A stretch of 64,000 nt of DNA from Streptomyces sp. NRRL B-24484 (GTDB lineage Bacteria > Actinomycetota > Actinomycetes > Streptomycetales > Streptomycetaceae). Shown here piece after piece: positions 35,587-44,437 of this stretch. The position numbers were made by a program, and so were the translations under genes. The stretch spans positions 1-64,000 of the forward strand of contig NZ_JOAI01000031.1 of NCBI RefSeq assembly GCF_000717715.1, in the 5' to 3' direction. Position 1 is the first letter of the stretch. Every line of letters begins with the position of its first letter. The notes beneath the pieces were generated by a model that did no database searches, was not told the origin of the DNA, and saw only the letters and a program-made list of their open reading frames with translations.

Positions 35587-36519
35587 ATGACCACAACTCT
35601 TGCCACCGGGGCCGTGACGCGGCGCCGACCGGTGAGCCGGGCGGGCACCGCGGTGACCCGCCCAGGGTTCGCCTGGGCGCTCCCGGCCACGGTCTTCTTC
35701 GTCCTCTTCGCGATCGTGCCGCTCGTCCTGGTCGCCGTGCTGTCCTTCACCCGCTGGAACGGCCTCGGCTCACCGGAGTTCGCCGGCTTCGACAACTGGA
35801 ACCGGCTTTTCGACGACCCCGTGATGGTCAAGAGCCTGTGGCTGAGCCTGCTGCTCACCCTGCTCGGCGTGGCCGTCCAGACCCCGATCAGCATCCTGCT
35901 CGGGGTCTGGGCGGCCGGGCACCAGCGCAACCGGGCCGTGCTGTCGGCGATCTACTTCGTGCCGCTGCTGCTCTCGGCCACCGCCGTCTCGGTGCTCTGG
36001 CGGGCCCTGCTCGACCCCAACTTCGGCGTCCCCGCCGAGGCCGAGTGGCTGTTCGGCGACGGCAACCTGTTCGGCTCGCAGAGCGGCGCGATCGGGGTGC
36101 TGGTGCTCGTCGGCGCCTGGCAGTTCACGCCGTTCCACACGCTCATCTACCAGGGTGCGGCCCGCGCCGTCCCGCCGGTGCTCTACCAGGCCGCCGCGAT
36201 CGACGGCGCCGGCACCGTACGGCAGTTCTTCCACATCACGCTGCCGCAGCTGCGCAACGCGATCGTCACCTCGGTGATCCTCATGGTGGTCGGCGGTCTC
36301 ACCACCTTCGACACGGTGCTCATCCTCACCCAGGGCGGGCCCGGCACCGACACCACCATCAGCGCCTACTACATGTACCAGAAGGCCTTCAAGGGCTTCG
36401 ACTTCGGCACCGGATCGGCGGTCGCACTGCTGCTCGTCCTGGTCGCCACCGCCATCTCGCTCGCCGTCGTCCGGCTGTCCGGCTACGACCGGATGCGCAG
36501 CACCTCGGAAGGCCTGTGA
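35587..36519 (+). CDS. Sugar ABC transporter permease (BxlF-like)
   Basis: A 310-residue MalF-type integral membrane protein with about six helices, beginning WALPATVFFVLFAIVPLVLVAVLSF. The EAA loop that docks the ATPase is visible as YQAAAIDGAGTVRQFFHITLPQLRN. It overlaps the next permease in TGATG, so both halves of the channel are made in equal amounts. Confidence 0.92.
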   Translation: MTTTLATGAVTRRRPVSRAGTAVTRPGFAWALPATVFFVLFAIVPLVLVAVLSFTRWNGLGSPEFAGFDNWNRLFDDPVMVKSLWLSLLLTLLGVAVQTPISILLGVWAAGHQRNRAVLSAIYFVPLLLSATAVSVLWRALLDPNFGVPAEAEWLFGDGNLFGSQSGAIGVLVLVGAWQFTPFHTLIYQGAARAVPPVLYQAAAIDGAGTVRQFFHITLPQLRNAIVTSVILMVVGGLTTFDTVLILTQGGPGTDTTISAYYMYQKAFKGFDFGTGSAVALLLVLVATAISLAVVRLSGYDRMRSTSEGL

Positions 36520-37337
36520 TGAGGCGACGCCCCAACGTCCTGGCCGGATTCGGCTCGCTGGTCTGGCTGTTCGTCGTCGGCCTGCCGCTGTACACCATGC
36601 TGGCCGCCACCCTGCAGAGCCGGGCCGACTACGCGGAGAGCGGGCCGCTCGGCCTGCCCCGGCACCTCACCCTGCAGAACTACCTCGACGACCTGGAGGG
36701 CGGCTTCGGCCAGTACTTCCTCAACACCGTGATCGTCACGGTGAGCGTGGTCGCCGTCGTGCTGCTGGTGGTCCCGCCGCTGTCCTACGCCATCGTGCGC
36801 AGCCGCGGCCGGACGACCGACCTGGTGTTCCGGCTGTTCCTGCTGGGCCTCGCGATCCCCGCGCAGGCCGTGATCGTGCCCATGTTCTACGTCATCAGCA
36901 AGGCCGGTCTGTACGACAACCTGATCGGCGTGATCCTGCCGACCGCGGCGTTCTCGCTGCCGGTCTGCACCCTCGTCCTCACCGGAGTGATGCGCGACAT
37001 CACCCCCGAGCTCTACGAGGCGATGGCCATGGACGGCGCCACCCCCCGGCGGGTCTTCCTCCAGCTGGTCCTGCCGCTCTCCAAGGGCGGGCTCTCCACC
37101 ATCACCGTCTTCTCCGCCCTCCAGGCGTGGAACGGCTTCCTCTTCCCGCTGGTGCTGACCCAGTCCGACGAGACCAAGGTGATCACCCTCGGCCTCTACG
37201 ACTTCCAGACCCAGTACGGCATCAACGTCCCCGGGCTGCTGGCCGCCGTCGTGCTGTCCATGATCCCGATCCTGCTCGTCTACCTGTTCGCCCGCCGCGC
37301 CCTCGTCCAGGGGCTCATGGGCGTCGGAGGAAAGTGA
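36519..37337 (+). CDS. Sugar ABC transporter permease (BxlG-like)
   Basis: A 272-residue MalG-type permease. Its EAA motif is YEAMAMDGATPRRVFLQLVLPLSKGG, and hydrophobic segments include LAGFGSLVWLFVVGLPLYTML and VPGLLAAVVLSMIPILLVYLF. The ATG overlaps the stop of the first permease, and the GH3 gene starts 7 bases after its own stop. GGAGGAAAG at its 3' end serves as the ribosome-binding site of the GH3 gene. Confidence 0.92.
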   Translation: MRRRPNVLAGFGSLVWLFVVGLPLYTMLAATLQSRADYAESGPLGLPRHLTLQNYLDDLEGGFGQYFLNTVIVTVSVVAVVLLVVPPLSYAIVRSRGRTTDLVFRLFLLGLAIPAQAVIVPMFYVISKAGLYDNLIGVILPTAAFSLPVCTLVLTGVMRDITPELYEAMAMDGATPRRVFLQLVLPLSKGGLSTITVFSALQAWNGFLFPLVLTQSDETKVITLGLYDFQTQYGINVPGLLAAVVLSMIPILLVYLFARRALVQGLMGVGGK

Positions 37338-37344
37338 CCGACAC

Positions 37345-39723
37345 ATGAACCTGGCCGTAGAGACCGCCTCCGCCGTCCCCGCCTGGCAGGACACCACCCG
37401 CGACCCGGGCGCGCGGGCCGACGCCCTGATCGCCGCCATGACCCTCCGGGAGAAGATCGCCCAGCTCTTCGGCGTCTGGGTCGGCGCCTCCGACGAGGGC
37501 GGCGAGGTCGCCCCTTACCAGCACGAGATGGAGGAACCGCCCGCCCTCGACACCCTGCTGCCGCACGGACTCGGACAGCTCACCCGCCCGTTCGGCACCG
37601 CCCCCGTCGACCCGGCCACCGGCGCGCTCTCGCTGATGCGCACCCAGCAGCGGATCGCCGCCGCCAACCGCTTCGGCATCCCGGCCGTCGCCCACGAGGA
37701 GTGCCTGGCCGGCTTCGCCGCCTGGAAGGCCACCGCCTACCCCGTGCCGCTCGCCTGGGGCGCAGCCTTCGACCCCGCGCTGGTCCGCCGGATGGCCGCC
37801 GCGATCGGCCGCGACATGCGCGCGGTCGGCGTCCACCAGGGCCTCGCCCCCGTCCTGGACGTCGTCCGCGACGCCCGCTGGGGCCGCGTCGAGGAGACCA
37901 TCGGCGAGGACCCGTACCTGGTCGGCACCGTCGGCACCGCCTACGTGCAGGGCCTGGAGTCCGCCGGGATCGTCGCCACCCTCAAGCACTTCGCCGGCTA
38001 CTCGGCCTCCCGGGCCGGCCGCAACCTCGCCCCCGTCGGCATGGGCGCCCGCGAACGCGCCGACGTCATCCTGCCGCCGTTCGAGATGGCCGTCCGCGAG
38101 GGCGGCGCCCGCTCGGTGATGCACGCCTACACCGACACCGACGGCGTGCCCTCCGCGGCCGACGACCGGCTGCTCACCGAACTCCTCCGCGACACCTGGG
38201 GATTCACCGGCACGGTGGTCGCCGACTACTTCGGCATCGGCTTCCTGCGGACCCTGCACGGCATCGCCGGCGACTGGGCGGAGGCCGCCGGCGCCGCCCT
38301 CGCCGCCGGCGTCGACGTCGAACTGCCCACCGTGAAGACCTTCGGCGAACCGCTCGTCGAGGCGATCACCACCGGCCGGCTGCCCGAGCGACTGGTCGAC
38401 CGGGCACTGCGCCGCGTCCTCGTCCAGAAGGCCGAACTCGGCCTGCTCGACCCCGACTGGACGCCCGTCCCGGCCGTCCTCGCCGGCGCCGACCTCACCG
38501 ACCCGGCCGCGCTGCGCGGCACCGTCGACCTCGACCCGGCCGGCAACCGCGAACTCGCCCGCGAGCTCGCCGAACGGTCCGTCGTCCTGCTCCGCAACGA
38601 CGGCACCCTGCCGCTGGCCCGGCCCGCCCGGATCGCCCTGATCGGCCCCAACGCGGACGAGTCCACCGCCGTGCTCGGCTGCTACGCCTTCCCGGTGCAC
38701 GTCGGCCGCCAGCACCCCGACACCCCGGTCGGGCTGCGGCTGCCCACCCTGCGCGAGGCCCTCGCCGCCGAGTTCGACGGCGCCGAGGTCTTCACCGCCA
38801 CCGGCACCGGCGTCGACGACGGCAGCACCGCCGGCTTCGCCGAGGCCACCGCGCTGGCCCGCCGCGCCGACGTCGTCGTGCTCGCCCTCGGCGACCGCGC
38901 CGGCCTGTTCGGCCGCGGCACCAGCGGCGAGGGCTGCGACGCCGAGTCGCTCGACCTCCCCGGCGCCCAGCAGCAGCTGCTCGACACCCTGCTCGACACC
39001 GGCACCCCCGTGGTGGTCGCCCTGCTCGCCGGCCGGCCCTACGCGCTCGGCCGCGCCGTGGACGAGGCCGCCGCGATCGTGCAGACCTTCTTCCCCGGCG
39101 AGGAGGGCACCGGCGCGCTCGCCGGCGTGCTCAGCGGTCGGGTCGAGCCGTCCGGCCGGCTGCCCGTCAGCGTGCCGCGCCGCCCCGGCGTCCAGCCCTC
39201 CTCCTACCTGGCCGCCCGGCTCGCCGGACCCACCGACGTGTCCAGCACCGACCCGACCCCGGCGTACGGCTTCGGCCACGGCCTGACCTACACAACCTTC
39301 GCCTGGTCCGACCTCGCCGTCGGGACGGGACGGACGGACACCGCCGGCGAGTTCCGGCTCTCCTTCACCGTCCGCAACACCGGCGGGCGGCCCGGCACCG
39401 AGGTCGTCCAGCTCTACCTGCACGACCCGGTCGCCTCCGTGGTGCAGCCCGTCCAGCGCCTCGTCGGCTACCTGCGGGTGCCGCTCGGCCCCGGCGAGCA
39501 GTGCCGGATCACCGCGACCGTCCCCGCCGAACTGGCCTCCTTCACCGGCCGGGACGGCCGCCGGATCGTCGAACCCGGTGCCCTGGAGCTCCGCCTCGCC
39601 GCCTCCAGCACCGATCCGCGGCTCACCGCCGAGGTCGAGCTCACCGGTCCCGTCCGCACGGTCGACCACACCCGCCGGCTGCACCCCGTCCTCGACGTCC
39701 TCGACGTCCTCGACGGGCGGTAG
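37345..39723 (+). CDS. Glycoside hydrolase family 3 beta-xylosidase (BxlA-like)
   Basis: A 792-residue cytoplasmic enzyme without a signal peptide, so it acts on imported sugar. The GH3 N-domain contains VLDVVRDARWGRVEETIGEDPYLVG and LKHFAGY. The nucleophile aspartate lies in VVADYFG near residue 294. Then come the C-domain (RIALIGPNADES, DVVVLALGDRAG) and a fibronectin-like C-terminus (FRLSFTVRNTGGRPGTEVVQLYLHD). Family members remove terminal xylose or glucose; the neighbouring importer, regulator and acetyl esterase favour xylosidase activity. It belongs to the same operon as the importer. Confidence 0.88.
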   Translation: MNLAVETASAVPAWQDTTRDPGARADALIAAMTLREKIAQLFGVWVGASDEGGEVAPYQHEMEEPPALDTLLPHGLGQLTRPFGTAPVDPATGALSLMRTQQRIAAANRFGIPAVAHEECLAGFAAWKATAYPVPLAWGAAFDPALVRRMAAAIGRDMRAVGVHQGLAPVLDVVRDARWGRVEETIGEDPYLVGTVGTAYVQGLESAGIVATLKHFAGYSASRAGRNLAPVGMGARERADVILPPFEMAVREGGARSVMHAYTDTDGVPSAADDRLLTELLRDTWGFTGTVVADYFGIGFLRTLHGIAGDWAEAAGAALAAGVDVELPTVKTFGEPLVEAITTGRLPERLVDRALRRVLVQKAELGLLDPDWTPVPAVLAGADLTDPAALRGTVDLDPAGNRELARELAERSVVLLRNDGTLPLARPARIALIGPNADESTAVLGCYAFPVHVGRQHPDTPVGLRLPTLREALAAEFDGAEVFTATGTGVDDGSTAGFAEATALARRADVVVLALGDRAGLFGRGTSGEGCDAESLDLPGAQQQLLDTLLDTGTPVVVALLAGRPYALGRAVDEAAAIVQTFFPGEEGTGALAGVLSGRVEPSGRLPVSVPRRPGVQPSSYLAARLAGPTDVSSTDPTPAYGFGHGLTYTTFAWSDLAVGTGRTDTAGEFRLSFTVRNTGGRPGTEVVQLYLHDPVASVVQPVQRLVGYLRVPLGPGEQCRITATVPAELASFTGRDGRRIVEPGALELRLAASSTDPRLTAEVELTGPVRTVDHTRRLHPVLDVLDVLDGR

Positions 39724-39845
39724 CCGCCCCCGGACCCCACCTGTCCCGGCCCCATGCACTCCGGTACCGCTTCGCCGGAGTGCGGCGGCCGAGGCCGGGG
39801 CAGGTGGACCCCGACCGCAGGAACCACCGGCCGAAGGAGCCGACG

Positions 39846-40811
39846 TTGTACACCGACCTGCCCGAGGACGACCTCCGCTCGTACCGCAGCGCCCAGACCG
39901 CGCCCGCCGACTTCGACGCCTTCTGGCGGAAGACCCTCGACGAGGCCCGTGCCGCGGGCGGCGACACCGCCGCCGTCCCCGTGCCGACCGGCCTCACCAC
40001 CGTCGACACCTTCGACGTGACCTTCCCCGGGTACGCCGGCGAGCCCGTCCGGGCCTGGCTGCGGCTGCCCCGCGGCGTCGACGGCCCGCTGCCCGCCGTC
40101 GTCCAGTACGTCGGCTACGGCGGCGGCCGCGGCCACGTCCTGGAGAACCTCGTCTGGGCCTCCGCCGGCTTCGCCCACCTGCAGATGGACACCCGCGGCC
40201 AGGGCTCGGTGTGGAGCCGCGGCGACACCCCCGACTCCGGGCCGGCCGGACCGCAGGTGCCCGGCGTGATGACCCGCGGCATCGAGGACCCGCACGACTA
40301 CTACTACCGGCGGCTGTTCACCGACGCCGTCCGCGCCGTGGACGCCGTCCGCACGCTGCCGCAGGTGGACCCGGACCGGGTCGCCGTCCTCGGCAACAGC
40401 CAGGGCGGCGGCACCGCCCTCGCCGCGGCCGGACTCGTCCCCGACCTCGCCGCGGTGGTCGCCCACGTGCCCTTCCTCTGCGACTTCCCGAGGGCCGTGG
40501 TCGTCACCGACGCCCACCCCTTCCGGGAGATCGCCGACTACCTGTCCGTCCACCGCGGCAGCGCCGAGCAGGTGCACCGCACCCTCTCGTACGTGGACGG
40601 CGTGCTCTTCGCCGCCCGCGCCACCGCCCCGGCCCGGTTCTCCGCCGCACTCATGGACCAGGTCGTCCCGCCGTCCACCGTGTTCGCCGCCCACAACGCC
40701 TACGCCGGACCGAAGGAGATCGACGTCTGGCGCTACAACGGCCACGAGGCCGGCGGCCCGGACGACGACGCGGCCGCCCTCCGCTTCCTCCGCCGCCACC
40801 TCGGCGCCTAG
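39846..40811 (+). CDS. Acetyl xylan esterase, CE7 (AXE1) family
   Basis: A 321-residue intracellular esterase that should remove acetyl groups from xylo-oligosaccharides. It starts LYTDLPEDDLRSYRSAQTAPADFDAFW, the typical CE7 opening. Catalytic Ser185 lies in GNSQGGG, His300 in NGHEAGG, and DTRGQG near residue 118 is characteristic of the family. The start codon is TTG at 39846, six bases after AAGGAG. The 122-base gap after the GH3 gene has no terminator of note, so it probably belongs to the same operon. Cephalosporin deacetylase, the other known activity of the family, cannot be excluded. Confidence 0.88.
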   Translation: MYTDLPEDDLRSYRSAQTAPADFDAFWRKTLDEARAAGGDTAAVPVPTGLTTVDTFDVTFPGYAGEPVRAWLRLPRGVDGPLPAVVQYVGYGGGRGHVLENLVWASAGFAHLQMDTRGQGSVWSRGDTPDSGPAGPQVPGVMTRGIEDPHDYYYRRLFTDAVRAVDAVRTLPQVDPDRVAVLGNSQGGGTALAAAGLVPDLAAVVAHVPFLCDFPRAVVVTDAHPFREIADYLSVHRGSAEQVHRTLSYVDGVLFAARATAPARFSAALMDQVVPPSTVFAAHNAYAGPKEIDVWRYNGHEAGGPDDDAAALRFLRRHLGA

Positions 40812-40853
40812 GAACCGCCCTCGAAGGGTGCGGGACGCCTCACAGGGCCGAAC

Positions 40854-40904
40854 GGACGGCGAGGGGCGCGTGGGGAGGTACCCCCACGCGCCCCTCGGCC
40901 GTCC
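40854..40904. terminator. Long bidirectional terminator
   Basis: GGACGGC-GAGGGGCGCGTGGGG pairs with its complement across an AGGTA loop, with over 20 paired positions. It separates the converging esterase and CbtA genes. Confidence 0.9.
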
Positions 40905-40905
40905 G

Positions 40906-41667
40906 TCAGGCCGCGGAAGCCACCGCGCCGGGCGAGGCCGCCGCAGCGGCCTTCGGGTTCAGCAGCCGCTCGGCCAGGTGGCCGAAGATCAGGCCGAAGC
41001 CCAGCCACAGCGTGGCCTGCACGGCGAGCGTCGCCAGCCGGAACTGCCACAGCAGGGTCGCCGAGAACTCCGCCGGTACCTCGTTGAACGACGGCAGGAA
41101 GGCGTACGCCAGACCCACCGCCACCGTGAAGCCGGCGAGCGCCACCACCGTGGCGTTCCAGTTGCCCAGCCGCGGAGCGAGCCGTCTGCCGACGATCACC
41201 GCGGCGATCGACAGCAGCAGCCCCAGCAGCATCATCAGGAAGTACAGCGTGGTGCGCTGCCCGATGGTGTCCGGATTGCCCACCGCGGGCGGGTTGGCCG
41301 GGTACTTGAGGAACGGGACGACGTACAGCGCGACCAGACCGGTGCCGGAGACCAGCATCGCCGTGGCCCGCGGACCGAACCGGCCGATCCGGCCCAGTGC
41401 GAAGCAGTACGCCAGCGCGATGATGCCGCCCAGCGCGATGCCGTACACCAGGATGCCGGTGGCGAGGCCGGCCGTGGACTGCAGCGACCGGCTGACCAGC
41501 TCCGGCCCCTCCCCGTGCGAGTGGGGCCGGGACTCCTCGAAGGCGATCGCGGCGTCGACCCGCGGCTCACCCAGCAGGTAGGCGACCAGCAGGGCGGGCA
41601 CGGCTGCGCCCAACCCGCCCAGCATGCCGCGGACGAGGAAGGATCTGACGGGTGTGGAGTTGTTCAC
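40906..41667 (-). CDS. cbtA: CbtA family cobalt transporter subunit
   Basis: A 253-residue membrane protein with about six helices (FLVRGMLGGLGAAVPALLVAYLLG, GILVYGIALGGIIALAYCFALG, FLMMLLGLLLSIAAVIVG). It contains the HSHGEGPELVSRSLQSTAGL loop, whose histidines may bind metal, and the FLKYPANPPAV motif of CbtA proteins. The family is a predicted B12-regulated cobalt importer. It follows cbtB by 13 bases, and the pair sits behind a cobalamin riboswitch. Confidence 0.88.
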   Translation of the reverse strand: MNNSTPVRSFLVRGMLGGLGAAVPALLVAYLLGEPRVDAAIAFEESRPHSHGEGPELVSRSLQSTAGLATGILVYGIALGGIIALAYCFALGRIGRFGPRATAMLVSGTGLVALYVVPFLKYPANPPAVGNPDTIGQRTTLYFLMMLLGLLLSIAAVIVGRRLAPRLGNWNATVVALAGFTVAVGLAYAFLPSFNEVPAEFSATLLWQFRLATLAVQATLWLGFGLIFGHLAERLLNPKAAAAASPGAVASAA

Positions 41668-41680
41668 GGTTCCCGTCCCG

Positions 41681-41905
41681 TCAGTGGCAGGGGAAACCGA
41701 GCAGGTGGCGGCCGTCGTGCACCCACTCGTGCACGTTCTCGCCGGAGACGAGGGAGACGGCGCCCTGCTCGGCGCCGACGAAGTAGACGAGGGTCATCAT
41801 CAGGATGCCGAAGAACACCGCCCACGGCAGGATCGCCTTGACGGAGAGCGGTGCGGCGGACTGGCCGACGGGAGAGACGACCGCGGGTGCGGCGGACTGG
41901 GCCAT
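41681..41905 (-). CDS. cbtB: CbtB family cobalt transporter subunit
   Basis: A 74-residue protein with one membrane helix (LPWAVFFGILMMTLVYFVGAEQGA) and a histidine-rich C-terminus (VHEWVHDGRHLLGFPCH) that is the signature of CbtB and probably takes part in cobalt binding. It is the first gene after the cobalamin riboswitch and is followed at once by cbtA. GGAGG precedes the ATG. Confidence 0.9.
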   Translation of the reverse strand: MAQSAAPAVVSPVGQSAAPLSVKAILPWAVFFGILMMTLVYFVGAEQGAVSLVSGENVHEWVHDGRHLLGFPCH

Positions 41906-41954
41906 GGCAGGAACCTCCTCGGGAACTCGCGTCCCGCTAGACGGTGCACAGGCG

Positions 41955-42090
41955 ACGACACCGGGTCTGACTCACCGACAGTCCCCGCTCCGAGGAGCAG
42001 GACCATCGGCTCACAGTGGCGCGACCGTGCCGGAGTCTCACCGGCTTCCGTCGTGCCGTCGCACATCGCCAAGAAGGTACCGTCAGCCGC
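41955..42090 (-). promoter_or_regulatory. Cobalamin (B12) riboswitch controlling cbtBA
   Basis: On the minus strand the leader contains GGAAGCCGGTGAGACTCCGG followed by GCCACTGTGAG, the conserved core and B12 box of cobalamin riboswitches. GAGTCAGACCCGG closes the 3' side. It lies immediately upstream of cbtB. The outer limits are approximate. By the known mechanism, B12 binding would turn cobalt-import genes off. Confidence 0.9.
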
Positions 42091-42211
42091 GGGGCCCGCC
42101 AAGGGCGTGCGGACGGCGCATTCACCGCCACGACCGCCCGGCCGCCGCGGCCCCGGCCGGAGAGCGATGGCGATTCGCCTGCCCGGCAAAGGAGTTGTGG
42201 GAGGACCGACA

Positions 42212-42772
42212 GTGCGCGTGACATTGATCTCAGCGGCCATGAGCGAGGCCGCCCGGCAGGCCCGGTTCGACGACGGCGGACCGCTGGACGCCCTCGGACT
42301 GCGCGCCGCCGAGGCCGCCGCCGGCACCCTCCGCGCGGACGGGCCCACCCCCGTCGCACCCTCGCCGCGCTGCCGTCGGACCGCGCAGGTGCTCGGCCTG
42401 CCCTCGCCCGTCGACGAACCCGCCCTGGCCGGCTGCGACAGCGGCCGTTGGCGCGGCCGGACCCTCGACGAGGTCGCCGCCGCCGAACCCGAGGCCCTCG
42501 CCCGCTGGCTCGCCGACCCCGCCGCCGCACCCCACGGCGGTGAACCCCTGCAGGCCCTGCTGGACCGGGTCGCCGGCTGGCTGGCCGCGCTGCCCGGGGA
42601 CGGGCCGCCGGTGACCGCCGTCGTCGAACCCGACACCGTGCGCGCCGCCGCCGTGCACGCCCTCGGCGCCCCGGCCACCGCCTTCTGGCGGCTCGACGTC
42701 CGCCCGCTCACCGCCACGCACCTCACCGGACGCGCCGGCCGCTGGAACCTCCGCTGCGGAGAACCGCTCTGA
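42212..42772 (+). CDS. Histidine-phosphatase-fold protein lacking both catalytic histidines
   Basis: A 186-residue protein that aligns along its length with the histidine phosphatase (phosphoglycerate mutase-like) superfamily, including SPRCRRTAQVLGL and CDSGRWRGRTLDEVAA. The RHG motif expected at the N-terminus is replaced by LISAAMSEAAR, and the second catalytic histidine (VxHGG) by VVEPDTVRAA. It should therefore not be a phosphatase; a binding role is more likely. The GTG start has GGGAGGA eight bases upstream. It diverges from the riboswitch-controlled cobalt genes, so a role in cobalamin metabolism is possible but unproven. Confidence 0.78.
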   Translation: MRVTLISAAMSEAARQARFDDGGPLDALGLRAAEAAAGTLRADGPTPVAPSPRCRRTAQVLGLPSPVDEPALAGCDSGRWRGRTLDEVAAAEPEALARWLADPAAAPHGGEPLQALLDRVAGWLAALPGDGPPVTAVVEPDTVRAAAVHALGAPATAFWRLDVRPLTATHLTGRAGRWNLRCGEPL

Positions 42773-42830
42773 CCCGCCGCCACCCCGGCGCGCCCACCGG
42801 CGTCGGTGCCGCACCCTAGGGTGACCCGAC

Positions 42831-43481
42831 ATGACGACCCTGATGACCGACGCCGGCCCGGTCGCCCCCGACGCCCCGGTCACCCGCACCGGCGGACTGC
42901 CGCTCGCGCCGGCCGGCACCGCCTGGCCGCACTGCGCGACCTGCGGCGGCGCGATGCAGTTCCTCGCCCAGGTCCTGCTCGACGACCTCGGCCGGCACAA
43001 CGGCGCCGGCGCCGCGGACGGCCGCGCCCTGCTCGCGCTGTTCATGTGCCAGAACGACCCCGGCGGCTGCCAGGAGTGGGACGCCCGCGCCGGCGGCAAC
43101 CTGGCCCTGCTGCTCCCCGTCGACGGCAGCGGCCCGCTGCCCCTGCCCCCGCTGCCCGACGACCACGACGAGGACGACGGCGACCCCCGGCAGCTCGGCG
43201 CCGTCCGCGCCTTCTCCTACCGGCCGGACCCGGGCGGCGACTACGAGGCCGCCCGCCTCGTACGGCGCGGAGCGGCGCCGCTCGGGCAGCTCGGCGGCGA
43301 ACCCGCCTGGCTCCAGTACGACCAGACGCCCGACTGCCCGTCCTGCGACCGGGCCATGACGATGGCCGTCCAGCTGGAGGAGGGGCCCGACCACCTCACC
43401 GCGATGAACTTCGGCAGCGGCAGCGCCTACGCCTTCGCCTGCGAGCCCTGCGGCCGAGCGGCCTTCCTCTGGCAGTGCTGA
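42831..43481 (+). CDS. Hypothetical protein with zinc-ribbon cysteines (DUF1963-like)
   Basis: A 216-residue protein of unknown function. Cysteine pairs occur at CATCGG, FMCQNDPGGC, CPSC and CEPCG, which suggests two zinc ribbons or knuckles. The layout PHCATCGGAMQFLAQVLLDD...LLALFMCQNDPGGCQEWD recalls YwqG/DUF1963 proteins. No signal or membrane segment is seen. It lies directly before nth; I recall a protein of this kind between crp and nth in S. coelicolor. Confidence 0.75.
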   Translation: MTTLMTDAGPVAPDAPVTRTGGLPLAPAGTAWPHCATCGGAMQFLAQVLLDDLGRHNGAGAADGRALLALFMCQNDPGGCQEWDARAGGNLALLLPVDGSGPLPLPPLPDDHDEDDGDPRQLGAVRAFSYRPDPGGDYEAARLVRRGAAPLGQLGGEPAWLQYDQTPDCPSCDRAMTMAVQLEEGPDHLTAMNFGSGSAYAFACEPCGRAAFLWQC

Positions 43482-43558
43482 CGCCGGCAGTGCCGGAGCC
43501 GCCCGGCGGGCGGTCCGATCGTTCCCGCGCGACCCGCCCCGGGGCGTAGCCTTCCTGC

Positions 43559-44437
43559 ATGGCAGAGAGCAAGGCCCGGACGGCCGGGCCACGGGCGGCG
43601 AAGCCGAAGGATCCGGCGGCGAGGCCGAAGAAGCCGGAGTCCCACCTCGGGATGGTGCGGCGGGCCCGGAGGATCAACCGGGAGCTCGCGGAGCAGTACC
43701 CGTACGCGCACCCCGAGCTGGACTTCGACAACCCCTTCCAACTGCTGGTGGCCACCGTGCTGTCGGCGCAGACCACCGACCTGCGGGTGAACCAGACCAC
43801 CCCGGCGCTCTTCGCGAAGTACCCCACCCCGGAGGACATGGCCGCCGCCGTCCCGGAGGAGCTGGAGGAGATCATCCGGCCGACCGGCTTCTTCCGGAAC
43901 AAGGCGAAGTCGCTGCTCGGCCTCTCCGCCGCGCTGCGCGACGAGTTCGGCGGCGAGGTCCCGGGCCGCCTGGCGGACCTCGTCACCCTGCCCGGAGTCG
44001 GCCGCAAGACCGCCAACGTCGTCCTCGGCAACGCCTTCGGCGTCCCCGGCATCACCGTCGACACCCACTTCGGCCGGCTCGTCCGCCGCTTCGGCTGGAC
44101 GCAGGAGGAGGACCCGGAGAAGGTCGAGGCCGCCGTCGCCGCGATCTTCCCCAAGTCCGAGTGGACGATGCTCTCGCACCGGGTCGTCTTCCACGGCCGG
44201 CGCGTCTGCCACTCCCGGAAGCCGGCCTGCGGCGCCTGCCCGATCACCGCACTCTGCCCCTCCTTCGGAGCCGGCGAGACCGACCCGGAGAAGGCCGCCA
44301 AGCTGCTCAAGTACGAGCTGGCCGGCAAGCCCGGGCAGCGGCTGCGCCCGCCGGCCGACTTCCCCGGGGAGGCCGCGGCCCGTGCCGAGGCCGACGCCCA
44401 CGACGGCGAGGTCGCGGACATGGCGGTCGCCGGATGA
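43559..44437 (+). CDS. nth: Endonuclease III
   Basis: A 292-residue DNA glycosylase/AP lyase that removes oxidised pyrimidines. It has the helix-hairpin-helix [17 protein letters not shown] with the catalytic lysine, the active-site aspartate in VDTHFGRL, and the [4Fe-4S] loop [18 protein letters not shown] with C-x6-C-x2-C-x5-C spacing. A basic N-terminal extension of about 30 residues ([15 protein letters not shown]) and a C-terminal tail are added, as in other streptomycetes. The stop overlaps the start of the next gene (ATGA). Confidence 0.95.
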   Translation: MAESKARTAGPRAAKPKDPAARPKKPESHLGMVRRARRINRELAEQYPYAHPELDFDNPFQLLVATVLSAQTTDLRVNQTTPALFAKYPTPEDMAAAVPEELEEIIRPTGFFRNKAKSLLGLSAALRDEFGGEVPGRLADLVTLPGVGRKTANVVLGNAFGVPGITVDTHFGRLVRRFGWTQEEDPEKVEAAVAAIFPKSEWTMLSHRVVFHGRRVCHSRKPACGACPITALCPSFGAGETDPEKAAKLLKYELAGKPGQRLRPPADFPGEAAARAEADAHDGEVADMAVAG

